DNA from: Rariglobus hedericola
Lineage (GTDB): Bacteria > Verrucomicrobiota > Verrucomicrobiia > Opitutales > Opitutaceae
Direction of reading: 5' to 3'
Length of the DNA stretch: 64,000 nt
NCBI RefSeq assembly: GCF_007559335.1
Contig: NZ_VMBG01000004.1
Location: forward strand, 90,241 to 154,240
This document shows, piece after piece, positions 38,401 to 46,414 of this stretch (positions are counted from its first letter, which is position 1; the number at the start of each line of letters is the position of its first letter). Both the position numbers and the translations under genes were made by a program. The notes beneath the pieces are model-generated. The model was not told the DNA's origin, ran no database searches, and saw nothing but the letters and a program-made list of their open reading frames with translations.

Positions 38401-39540
38401 ATGAACATTGCGCTCGTCACCGAAACGTTTCCGCCGGAAGTGAACGGCGTCGCCATGACGCTCAGCCGTCTGGTGGGCGGGATGCGCGCGCGCGGACACA
38501 CCGTCGACGTGGTGCGGCCCCGGCAGAAAGTAGAGGTCGCCGCCGGCGTCACGGACGCGGGTGAACTCGACTATGTGGTGCCCGGCGTGCCGATCCCGTT
38601 TTACAGCGCCTTGCGCATGGGACTGCCGGTAACCGGACAGTTGAAAAAACGCTGGCGTGAGCGTCGGCCCGACGTCGTCCATGTCGCGACCGAAGGACCG
38701 CTGGGCTTGGCGGCGTTGCGCGCGGCGCATCTGCTCAAGCTGCCGGTGACGTCGAGCTTCCATACGAATTTTCACCAATACGGCGGGCATTACGGCCTCA
38801 CGCTGGGGCGCGATTTGGCGCTGCGCTATCTGCGATGGTTTCACAATCGCACGCGGTGCACGATGGTGCCGGCGTCCGACCTCCGCGCGCAATTGGCAAG
38901 CGATGGATTCGAGCGCCTCGTGGTGCTGGCGCGTGGTGTCGATGCGAAGTTGTTTTCGCCCGCGAAGCGCAACGATGCGCTGCGTGCGGAGTGGGGCGCT
39001 GCGGCGGACGACCCCGTGATGATTTATGTGGGTCGCATCGCGGCGGAGAAAAATCTCTCCCTCGCGGTGGAGGCGTTTCTGGCCCTGCAGGCAAAGTTAC
39101 CGCGTGCGAAGTTCGTTCTGGTGGGCGACGGGCCGGAAAAGGCGTCGCTGGCAAAACAGTATCCACAATTCCACTATGCCGGCATGCGCCGGGGCGAGGA
39201 ATTGGCGGCGCACTACGCGTCGGCCGATGTGTTTGCCTTTGCCAGCGTGACGGAGACGTTTGGCAACGTGGTCACCGAGGCGATGGCCAGCGGATTGGTG
39301 GTGCTGGCTTATGATTACGCAGCGACGCGCGAGCATGTGCGTGATGGCATTAACGGCTTCGCTGCGGCGTTTGCGAAACGTGAGGCGTTTCTCGCCGGCA
39401 TGGATTTATTGCTGGCACGGCGGGGCGACTGGCCGCCGATTCGACTGGCGGCGCGAAAGACGGCGGAGGATATCACGTGGGATGCGATTTTCGATGTTTT
39501 TGAGCGCGAATTGGGCGCGGCGGCGACTCGCAGTTTGTAA
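38401..39540 (+). CDS. Glycosyltransferase, GT4 family
   Basis: 379 residues. N-terminal ALVTETFPPEVNGVAMTL with VVHVATEGPLG, and a C-terminal GT-B domain with IYVGRIAAEKNLSLAVEAF, LVGDGPEK and the EX7E motif within FAFASVTETFGNVVTEAMASG. It is closest in look to the mannosyltransferase/SqdX-type group, so lipid or polysaccharide glycosylation is likely; donor and acceptor unknown. The TAA stop is inside a 20-bp palindrome. Confidence 0.9.
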   Translation: MNIALVTETFPPEVNGVAMTLSRLVGGMRARGHTVDVVRPRQKVEVAAGVTDAGELDYVVPGVPIPFYSALRMGLPVTGQLKKRWRERRPDVVHVATEGPLGLAALRAAHLLKLPVTSSFHTNFHQYGGHYGLTLGRDLALRYLRWFHNRTRCTMVPASDLRAQLASDGFERLVVLARGVDAKLFSPAKRNDALRAEWGAAADDPVMIYVGRIAAEKNLSLAVEAFLALQAKLPRAKFVLVGDGPEKASLAKQYPQFHYAGMRRGEELAAHYASADVFAFASVTETFGNVVTEAMASGLVVLAYDYAATREHVRDGINGFAAAFAKREAFLAGMDLLLARRGDWPPIRLAARKTAEDITWDAIFDVFERELGAAATRSL

Positions 39541-39552
39541 TATATTACAAAC
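39533..39552. repeat. Palindrome GTTTGTAATA/TATTACAAAC over a stop codon
   Basis: A perfect 20-bp palindrome containing the glycosyltransferase stop (39538-39540). It shares TTTGTAA...TTACAAA ends with the palindromes at 32668 and 32734, so it may be the same operator or hairpin family. Confidence 0.6.
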
Positions 39553-39938
39553 GCGCCGCTGGCATTTTTAAGGGCCCGCGCTATGGTCTGAGTGTGGTCA
39601 CGGGACCACGTGATAGCTGACGGGTTAGTTCGCTGACAGGCTAGTTGAACAGGTCAGTGTCAGAGCCAGTGAAAGGTCAGTCCGATAGCTGGTCAGATGT
39701 CAGTCAGTGCAAGGTTAGGTAGTAGTCCAAAAGCTTAAAACTCAGTAGACTCCGCCACAACCCAGACGAAGATAAGCGCCATTGCCGCGCGAGCGGGTGC
39801 GACCCGCACTATGATGAGCCTCCCCGGACCATTCGAGGAGGCTCAACTGTTTTTGGGGTTCAGCCGGATGCGGGAAAAACGAATGCGCGCCCCGCTTTCT
39901 CACCACGGCTGGCGGAGGAGATTTTAGCGGGCCTGCCT
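39541..39938. other. 398-base non-coding region with GGYYAG repeats
   Basis: Between the converging glycosyltransferase and DUF2126 genes. 39623-39718 holds six GGTTAG/GGCTAG/GGTCAG units at spacings of 13-23 bases, mixed with further CAGT units. A TGAGCCTCC/GGAGGCTCA hairpin lies at about 39817-39846. The open frames here are not convincing genes. Confidence 0.5.
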
Positions 39939-42134
39939 TCAGCGCGCCTGCGCGGAATAACGGCGCAGATCGAGCGTATGCCGGCCTTCGGGTGGGAAAT
40001 CGACTTTCTGGATGAGTCGGGGTTGGCCCAACGTGTGCGGCCAGGTTTCCCAACGCTCGGTGAAACGTTCGATGGCGTCGGCGGGTTTGGCGGGGCGCGA
40101 TGTGTAGGGAACGCTGCGCGGGTTCCACACGTGCCAGCGCGCGGCGGCTGTCACGGCGAATGTGGATTTATCGATCCACTCGATGAGTAACGGCGCATGC
40201 ACGGGAATGTGAGGATGGAGCGCGGGGTTGAGGAAGAACGCGCGATAACGCACGCCACCGGCCGCGGACGGCGTGCCTTCGAGCGGGCGGAGTTCGCAGG
40301 GGAGTCCGTTGACGAGGAGGAAACCGGTTTCGAGAATCGCGACGTCGCTCACGCTGACCTCGATGCGGTCCATACTGGCGTCGACACAACGCGAAGTGCC
40401 GCCGCCGCCGTTGGGCTGTTCGCCGAGGAGCGGCCAGGCTTCGAGCGCTTGACGGAAGGTGATCGTGTGAGTGACCGGCTTTTTCTTGGATTTGGCGGGG
40501 GCCGGCGCAGTGAAGGTGAATTCGCCGAGTTTGGGGAAGCGGAATTCCCAGAGAGGGCGGAGCCACTCGGTTTCAAACGGGATGCCGTGTTCGCGGAGAT
40601 CGGCGCAGATCGCGGACAAGTCCTGCCACACGAAGGCGGGCAGGAAGAATTTGTCGTGGAGCTCGCCATTCCAACGAATGAACGGGGCTTTGTAAGGATC
40701 GGCCGCGAGACGGGCAAAAATGGCGCGAATGAACAACGCGACGACCGACATCGCGGGGCGGTCGGGATGCGTCTCGAAGGCGCGCAACTCGACGAGGCCG
40801 GCGCGGCCGTTGCCGGCGAAAGGATTCCAGAGCTTGTCCACGCTGATCTCGGCGCGGTGGGTGTTGCCCGAGCGATCCATGAGCAGGTCGCGGAAGAGCA
40901 GGTCGAAGAGCGCGAAGTTGTGCGGCGAGCCGAATTGCTCGGCGCCTGCGCAGGCGATTTCCAGTTCGTAGAGCGCTTCGAACGTGGATTCGTCGATACG
41001 CGGAGCTTGCGAGCTCGGGCCCATGTATTGGCCGGTGAAGGCGTAGCTGAGTCCGGGGTGATGCTGAAAATAACGGATGGCCGACGGCAGCAACGCCGGG
41101 AAGGCGAAGAAGGGCGAAGCAAAGCCGAGCGGGCCGCCGAACACGAGGTGGGCGCCGCCACCGGTGCCGGTTTCGCGTCCGTTGAGCTGGAGTTTGCGCG
41201 CGGTCATGCCGATCGCGGTGGCGGCGGTGTAAACGTGATCGAGCTGGCGATCGTAGGCCGCCCAGTTTTCGCAGATGGCGAGGTTGATCTCGATCACGCC
41301 GGGGTCGGAGGCGAAGCCGATGGTGGGCAGGCGCGGATCAAGCGGCGGAGCGTAGCCGGCTAGGACGGCGTCCTTGAGCTTGGCGGCGGTGAACACGCTT
41401 TCGATCGCGGAGATGAGTTCTAGGTAAGCCTCGAGGGAAAGCGGCGGGATGAAGATGGTGAGGGCGCCGGATTTGACCTCGACGGTGAGGGCGCGGCGGA
41501 GGTTTTTCTCGCCGAGGCTGGCGAGGGGGAGACGGAGGCCTATCAGGCTGTCGCCGGGGAAGAGCGCGGCGGAGTCCTGTTTGAGAACGGAAGTCCAGTC
41601 GTCGGTGATCCAGGTCGAGCCATCGTGGTCGAGAGGAAGGACGTAGCCGGCGTTGGCATCGGGATTGGCCGTGTCGTGTGAGGGCAGAATGCCGGCGGTG
41701 GAGACGGAAAGTTTTTTCGCGAGACGGTTGATGATGTCCGCGGCGTGTTTGTTGGTGTGGCGGCCCTCCTTGGTGTCACCACGCAGGCGGGTGATGTCTT
41801 TCCAGAGCGGCTGGCCGTCGGCACGCCATTGCACTAGCAGCGCCCAACGGGGCAGGGGTTCGCCGGGGTAATGTTTGCCGGACGTCTCGAGGATCATCGC
41901 GCCGGGATAGGCGGTTTCAATGAGCTGGCGGGCAAAGCGCCGGGCGTAATCGAGCTTGGTGGGGCCGAGGGCGGCGGTGTTCCACTCGGGCCCCTGCGGG
42001 TCGTGCGGAATGAAGGTGGGTTCGCCACCCATCGTGAACAGCATGCCGGTTTTGGCGAAGGACGCTTCGACCGCGTCACCGCATGCGAGGATGGATGACC
42101 AGGTGCCGGCGGAATAGGGGGCGGGGGCGCTCAT
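39939..42134 (-). CDS. DUF2126 (COG4196) protein, transglutaminase partner
   Basis: 731 residues, no signal peptide. It matches the DUF2126 region: MGGEPTFIPHD near residue 35, a GKHYPGEPLPRWAL segment, GLRLPLASLGE, and a C-terminal half with RETGTGGGAHLVFGG and ELRAFETHPDRPAM, which looks like a glutamate-cysteine-ligase/ATP-grasp-like block. In many bacteria this region is fused behind a transglutaminase; here the two are separate genes overlapping by ATGA. Biochemical role unknown. Confidence 0.85.
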   Translation of the reverse strand: MSAPAPYSAGTWSSILACGDAVEASFAKTGMLFTMGGEPTFIPHDPQGPEWNTAALGPTKLDYARRFARQLIETAYPGAMILETSGKHYPGEPLPRWALLVQWRADGQPLWKDITRLRGDTKEGRHTNKHAADIINRLAKKLSVSTAGILPSHDTANPDANAGYVLPLDHDGSTWITDDWTSVLKQDSAALFPGDSLIGLRLPLASLGEKNLRRALTVEVKSGALTIFIPPLSLEAYLELISAIESVFTAAKLKDAVLAGYAPPLDPRLPTIGFASDPGVIEINLAICENWAAYDRQLDHVYTAATAIGMTARKLQLNGRETGTGGGAHLVFGGPLGFASPFFAFPALLPSAIRYFQHHPGLSYAFTGQYMGPSSQAPRIDESTFEALYELEIACAGAEQFGSPHNFALFDLLFRDLLMDRSGNTHRAEISVDKLWNPFAGNGRAGLVELRAFETHPDRPAMSVVALFIRAIFARLAADPYKAPFIRWNGELHDKFFLPAFVWQDLSAICADLREHGIPFETEWLRPLWEFRFPKLGEFTFTAPAPAKSKKKPVTHTITFRQALEAWPLLGEQPNGGGGTSRCVDASMDRIEVSVSDVAILETGFLLVNGLPCELRPLEGTPSAAGGVRYRAFFLNPALHPHIPVHAPLLIEWIDKSTFAVTAAARWHVWNPRSVPYTSRPAKPADAIERFTERWETWPHTLGQPRLIQKVDFPPEGRHTLDLRRYSAQAR

Positions 42135-42988
42135 GTGATTTTCTCGACGATGATGCTATGGGCTAATTTGGAGGGAACGGGGTCCGGTGAATAGTAGGAG
42201 CCTTGAATGGGATTTACGCTTTCGGCAATGGCGGCGTGGGCCACGGGGATAAACGAATCGTCGCAGAACATGCCATTGGTCGGGTCGAGGCCCTTCCAGC
42301 CGGCGCCGGGCAGGTAAACCTCGGCCCAGGCATGCATCGCGCCATAGGCCGCGGAATCAGGCGACGGATCGTAAAGGTAACCACTGACAAACCGCGCGGC
42401 GAGCCCGAGCGTGCGGCACAGTTCCACGAAGAGCACGGCGTAGTCGCGGCAGGAGCCGGTGCCGAGGGCGAGGGTCGTAGTTGAAGGCTGGATACCTTTT
42501 TCGTAGCGACGGTTGTAGGTGAGCGTCTGGTGGACGAGGGTGTTGAGGGCGACGAGGAACGGCAGGGTTTCCTTGGGGCGGTCGACGAAGTGTTCATCGA
42601 GCCAGTTGCGCAGGATGGCCTGGGTTTCGTCGAAGGGCGGTGTGATGTAGGGTGTGAGGTTGAACTTGTGCAGCGCCTCGTATTCGAACGGGAAAGTGAA
42701 GGCGTAGGGCTTGAGAATGAAGTCGAACGGATTGGTATCCAGCGTCTCGACCTCGAATTCGGCGCGGATGCTCAGCGTGGCGGAACGCTCCCAAAAATGG
42801 GCCCAGGCGAGGAGGTTGTCGTAATAGTCGCGGGTCCAGACGATCTTGGAGTCGGGCGAGATATTGAAGTGAAAGTGGTTTACCCGCAGCAGGGCGCTGT
42901 CACGCGGCCGCATATAAATAAGGTGGGGCGAGTAAGAGACTTCGCGGTCGTATTCATAGCGGGTGAGGTGGGAGACTTTGAGCTTCAT
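42131..42988 (-). CDS. Transglutaminase-like protein paired with DUF2126
   Basis: 285 residues. The N-terminal MKLKVSHLTRYEYDREVSYS beta domain and the transglutaminase core with Cys (GTGSCRDYAVLF), His (MHAWAEVYLPG) and Asp (GLDPTNG) are all present. It is the third protein of this fold in the window. Four-base overlap with the DUF2126 gene downstream implies a shared function. Confidence 0.9.
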   Translation of the reverse strand: MKLKVSHLTRYEYDREVSYSPHLIYMRPRDSALLRVNHFHFNISPDSKIVWTRDYYDNLLAWAHFWERSATLSIRAEFEVETLDTNPFDFILKPYAFTFPFEYEALHKFNLTPYITPPFDETQAILRNWLDEHFVDRPKETLPFLVALNTLVHQTLTYNRRYEKGIQPSTTTLALGTGSCRDYAVLFVELCRTLGLAARFVSGYLYDPSPDSAAYGAMHAWAEVYLPGAGWKGLDPTNGMFCDDSFIPVAHAAIAESVNPIQGSYYSPDPVPSKLAHSIIVEKIT

Positions 42989-43147
42989 TCAGGATGGAAA
43001 GGGGAGGGTGCGGGAAGGTTTAGCAAGTAGCGGGCCGCAGCACGGTTTTCGCATGAGTTGGGCGAGCAGAGCAGCAAAGCGGGTGGAGTTAAGTCTTTTT
43101 CGGGTTTGGCAATGAAGCCCGCCGGCCCTTGCGTGTGTATCTGCGCA

Positions 43148-43714
43148 ATGCAATCCAGCGACGTTAATCTCTATTTGGTAGGCTTCATGGGCACGGGCAA
43201 GACCACCATCGGTCGCATCGTGGCCCACCGGCTGGGCTTTGCCCTGCTCGACAGCGACCACGAGATCGAGCGCAAGCAGGGGAAATCCATCCCGCAGATC
43301 TTCGCAACCGACGGGGAAGCGGCATTTCGAGCGATGGAAAAAGAATTCGTGGACGGTGGTCATCAGCGCAAACGCACCGTCGTGGCCTGCGGCGGCGGAC
43401 TGGTCGTGCAGCCCGGAAACTTGGAGGTGTTGCGCGAATCGGGCGTGGTGATCTGCCTTCATGCTTCTTTGGACACGATTTTACGCCGGACGCAGGGCAA
43501 TCGCAACCGGCCGTTGCTCGATGTGGACGACCCAATGGAGCGCATCCGCACGCTCTACGCGATTCGTGAACCGATCTACAATCAAGCGGGCACCGTGATA
43601 CTGACCGACGGGCGTCCGATGCTCGATATCGTGCAGCATGTGTTGCGTGCCTACCGCCGTGAAGCGTCGGAATTTGCGCGTTCGGCGGCGGCGAAGGCGA
43701 AGCATGGCCGTTGA
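43148..43714 (+). CDS. aroK: Shikimate kinase
   Basis: 188 residues from the ATG at 43148 (a Met 12 codons upstream is possible). P-loop GFMGTGKTTIGR, shikimate-binding DSDHEIE and the GGG motif (ACGGGLVV), and the lid RNRPLL. It phosphorylates shikimate in aromatic amino acid synthesis. A C-terminal Arg/Ala/Lys tail is longer than usual. The end overlaps queG by 11 bases. Confidence 0.95.
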   Translation: MQSSDVNLYLVGFMGTGKTTIGRIVAHRLGFALLDSDHEIERKQGKSIPQIFATDGEAAFRAMEKEFVDGGHQRKRTVVACGGGLVVQPGNLEVLRESGVVICLHASLDTILRRTQGNRNRPLLDVDDPMERIRTLYAIREPIYNQAGTVILTDGRPMLDIVQHVLRAYRREASEFARSAAAKAKHGR

Positions 43715-44861
43715 TCGCGAGGTGGTGCGGGCGCGGTTGCAGGCGCTCGGGTTCGACGAAGTGCGGTTTGCCCGCGTGGAGCCGGGCTTCGGCCCGAAGC
43801 TGAGCGCGTGGATCGATGCCGGTTATCATGCCGATATGAATTGGATGGAGCGCACGGTGCCGAAACGCAGCGATCCGTCGCTGGTGCTGCCGGGTGCGCG
43901 CTCGGTGATCATTCTCGGGGTGAATTATCTGCCGCCCGGCATGAACGGGACCGACGGATTAAACCGCGCAAAAGAAGGCCGTCCGGCCTGGGCGCGGTAT
44001 GCACTGTATTCAGATTACCACGACACAATAAAAGAGGCGCTGGTCGGCGCGGGTCGGCTGCTGGAAGAGCTGGGTGGCCCCCGGGTGACGGCGGCGGATT
44101 ATCGTTACTACGTCGACACGGGACCGGTGATCGAGCGCGGCTGGGCGGCGAAGTCGGGCCTCGGATTCATCGGTAAGAACGCGATGCTCATCTCGCGCAC
44201 GCACGGCAACTGGCTGTTTCTTGCCGCGGTCCTGACCACGTTGGAGTTCGCTCCCGACGAACCGGTTCGCAAGGATTCGGCCGGTCGCGAGACGGAGCCG
44301 GGTTTGTTGTGCGGCAAGTGCACGCGCTGCATGGATGCGTGCCCGACCCAGGCATTGCCTCGGCCGGGCGTGCTGGATGCGCGACGATGCGTGTCGTATC
44401 AGACCATCGAAAACAAAGGGATCATTCCGCGTGAATTACGCGCAGGCATCGGTAATCGTATCTACGGCTGCGACACCTGCCTGGAGGTGTGTCCGTGGAA
44501 CCGGTTTGCCCAAGCGGGGCGGCAGGTGCTGCTGGCGGCGCGCTACGGCATCGGCGACCTGCCGTTGCGTGAAGTGTTGTCGCTGACGCCGGAGCGGTTT
44601 GCCGCGGTCTTCAAGGGAACCGCGATCAAACGCGTCAAAATCTCCGGCTTGCTCCGCAATGCCTGCATCGTGGCTGCCAACACCGACGCGCAGGAATGCC
44701 TCGATGTGCTCGTCACGCTCACCGGGCATGTCTCACCGGTTGTGCGGGCGCATGCCGTTTGGGCGGTGCGCAAACTGGGCGGGGAGGGGAGGCTGGCCGA
44801 GGCGCGAGGCGTCGAGCAGGATGCGGCAGTGCTCGCCGAATACCAAGCTTTGGACGTTTAA
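43704..44861 (+). CDS. queG: Epoxyqueuosine reductase
   Basis: 385 residues from the ATG at 43704, which overlaps aroK. It reduces epoxyqueuosine to queuosine in tRNA using cobalamin and iron-sulfur clusters. The B12-binding domain (GVNYLPPG, TGPVIERGWAAKSGLGFIGKN) is followed by two 4Fe-4S motifs: CGKCTRCMDACPTQAL and CDTCLEVCPWN. The C-terminus has HEAT-like helices as in the family. No other queuosine gene is nearby. Confidence 0.95.
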   Translation: MAVDREVVRARLQALGFDEVRFARVEPGFGPKLSAWIDAGYHADMNWMERTVPKRSDPSLVLPGARSVIILGVNYLPPGMNGTDGLNRAKEGRPAWARYALYSDYHDTIKEALVGAGRLLEELGGPRVTAADYRYYVDTGPVIERGWAAKSGLGFIGKNAMLISRTHGNWLFLAAVLTTLEFAPDEPVRKDSAGRETEPGLLCGKCTRCMDACPTQALPRPGVLDARRCVSYQTIENKGIIPRELRAGIGNRIYGCDTCLEVCPWNRFAQAGRQVLLAARYGIGDLPLREVLSLTPERFAAVFKGTAIKRVKISGLLRNACIVAANTDAQECLDVLVTLTGHVSPVVRAHAVWAVRKLGGEGRLAEARGVEQDAAVLAEYQALDV

Positions 44862-45265
44862 CCGGTGGCGAACACCTTATCGATCATAGTCACGAACGCG
44901 GCGGGAGGGCGCACCGGTTTGCCGGCGCGGTCGATGAAGGCGTGGAGCGAGGTCGCAGTGGCGATTTTTTCAGCACCACGAAAAAGTTCATATTCCATGC
45001 GGATGCGCAGGGAGGGTTTTTCGCGGAGGAAAGTCACGATGGTAACCTCGTCATCGTATTTGGCGGGGCGCAAGTAACGCAGGCTGACCTCCAGCACGGG
45101 CAAGAAGAATCCTTCGGCCTCCAGTTCGCGGTAGGGCAGGCCGTGTTCCTTGAGCAGGTGGGTCCGGCCGATTTCCAACCAAGGCAGGTAACTCCCGTGG
45201 TAAACGACTCTCATCATGTCGGTTTCAGCGTAGCGAACGGAGACGGAGGCGCGGGACGTGATCAT
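44858..45265 (-). CDS. Acyl-CoA thioesterase, 4HBT/YbgC-like
   Basis: 135 residues from the ATG at 45265. Hot-dog fold with the N-terminal SVRYAETDMMRVVYHGSYLPWLE motif, in which the family Asp is conserved (AETD), and LEVSLRYLRPAKYDDEV. YbgC-type enzymes cleave short-chain or hydroxybenzoyl-CoA. Convergent with queG, overlapping its stop by four bases. Confidence 0.92.
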   Translation of the reverse strand: MITSRASVSVRYAETDMMRVVYHGSYLPWLEIGRTHLLKEHGLPYRELEAEGFFLPVLEVSLRYLRPAKYDDEVTIVTFLREKPSLRIRMEYELFRGAEKIATATSLHAFIDRAGKPVRPPAAFVTMIDKVFATG

Positions 45266-45515
45266 CGGCTTGTAAAATCTGCGTGACCACAGCGCAGAAG
45301 GGGAGGCGTAACAAGTTTCTTTGCGTTCGGCTTGCCGAATGCTCAACCGAGAGGCGGGCTTTGTCCTATTGAATGATTAGCAGTAACGAGCTTTGAGGGC
45401 GTTCTGACTAATTATCTGTGCGGATAAGGCCTGTTTGTAGAATTTTTGTTTTACTTTGGAAAAGCCGGACCATTCCTTCACCGGCTGACTTTGACCACTT
45501 TAACCTGACCAACCT

Positions 45516-45704
45516 GTGAGCCACCAACACTCGCGAAAAACATTCTTCGCCAAGTTGCTGGGCCTTTTCGCCGTCGCTGGCGTGGCCCCTAAACTCCTTG
45601 CGAGACCGTCTGCATCGCCTGCCGATGCCCCGGTTTCAAAGACGGCGCCTTTCAAGGTGAGCCAGGACTCCCGCACCGTGGCGCGCTCCGCCGACACGGT
45701 CTAA
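45516..45704 (+). CDS. Small protein with Tat-like signal before the act operon
   Basis: 62 residues from a GTG at 45516. The N-terminus SRKTFFAKLLGLFAVAG resembles a twin-arginine signal with the second Arg replaced by Lys; a Ser/Ala/Pro-rich tail with no cofactor motif follows. It ends 41 bases before actA, so it may be the first gene of the respiratory operon. No family recognised; it could be a non-catalytic subunit or only a leader ORF. Confidence 0.5.
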   Translation: MSHQHSRKTFFAKLLGLFAVAGVAPKLLARPSASPADAPVSKTAPFKVSQDSRTVARSADTV

Positions 45705-45745
45705 CCCGAGCAATTTCTTCCGCTTAGCGAAGATTCTTTCGGCAT

Positions 45746-46402
45746 ATGTCCAAACTCTTTCCCAAATCGGCCAACAAGCTCCCGCTGCAGATCATCCTTC
45801 TGGTGTTCGTGCTCGGTGGCATCGTGACGGCTGGAACGACCTACTACGCGACCAACAAGTATATCAATGTTGGTTACGCTCCGGTGCAGCCCGTGCCGTT
45901 CAGCCATGCGCTGCACGCCGGTCAGCTCGGCATCGACTGCCGCTATTGCCACGTTGGCGTGGACAAGAGCGCGACCTCGTCGATCCCCGCCGCGCAGACG
46001 TGCATGAACTGTCATAATCAGGTCAAGACCGACAGCCCGCTGCTGCAGGTCGTGCGTGACAGCTACGCCTCCGGCGATCCGGTGCCTTGGGTGAAGATCC
46101 ACCAGGCCCCCGATTACGTTTACTTCAACCACTCCGTGCACATCACTCGCGGCATCTCCTGCGTGGAGTGCCATGGCAAGATCAACGAAATGGATGTCGT
46201 TCACCAGGCCAAGCCCCTCTCGATGGGCTTCTGCTTGGAGTGCCACCGTGCCCCTGAAAAATTTATCCGTGATCCTAAACTCGTCACCAATCTCGACTGG
46301 AAGCACCCCGAGGGTGCCGAAGGCCAACTCCGTGACGGCAAGAAGTTCGTTCACGATTGGAACATCAAACCTCCGCAAAGCTGCTCCGGCTGCCATCGCT
46401 GA
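45746..46402 (+). CDS. actA: Alternative complex III pentaheme cytochrome c, ActA
   Basis: 218 residues. One N-terminal membrane helix (about 12-34) then five CXXCH heme sites: CRYCH, CMNCH, CVECH, CLECH and CSGCH, as in ActA of Rhodothermus and Flavobacterium. It passes electrons from the ActB iron-sulfur module to downstream cytochromes at the periplasmic face. First structural gene of a tightly packed operon; actB starts 12 bases later. Confidence 0.95.
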   Translation: MSKLFPKSANKLPLQIILLVFVLGGIVTAGTTYYATNKYINVGYAPVQPVPFSHALHAGQLGIDCRYCHVGVDKSATSSIPAAQTCMNCHNQVKTDSPLLQVVRDSYASGDPVPWVKIHQAPDYVYFNHSVHITRGISCVECHGKINEMDVVHQAKPLSMGFCLECHRAPEKFIRDPKLVTNLDWKHPEGAEGQLRDGKKFVHDWNIKPPQSCSGCHR

Positions 46403-46414
46403 TACATACCACCG

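Noticed and set aside
39601..39760. Possible tRNA, tmRNA or SRP RNA in the GGYYAG-rich stretch
   Set aside because: None of the conserved loops or end motifs of these RNAs is visible.
39742..40128. 128-residue minus-strand frame past the DUF2126 gene
   Set aside because: It overlaps the end of DUF2126 out of frame and is Arg/Pro/His-rich, as shadows are in this genome.
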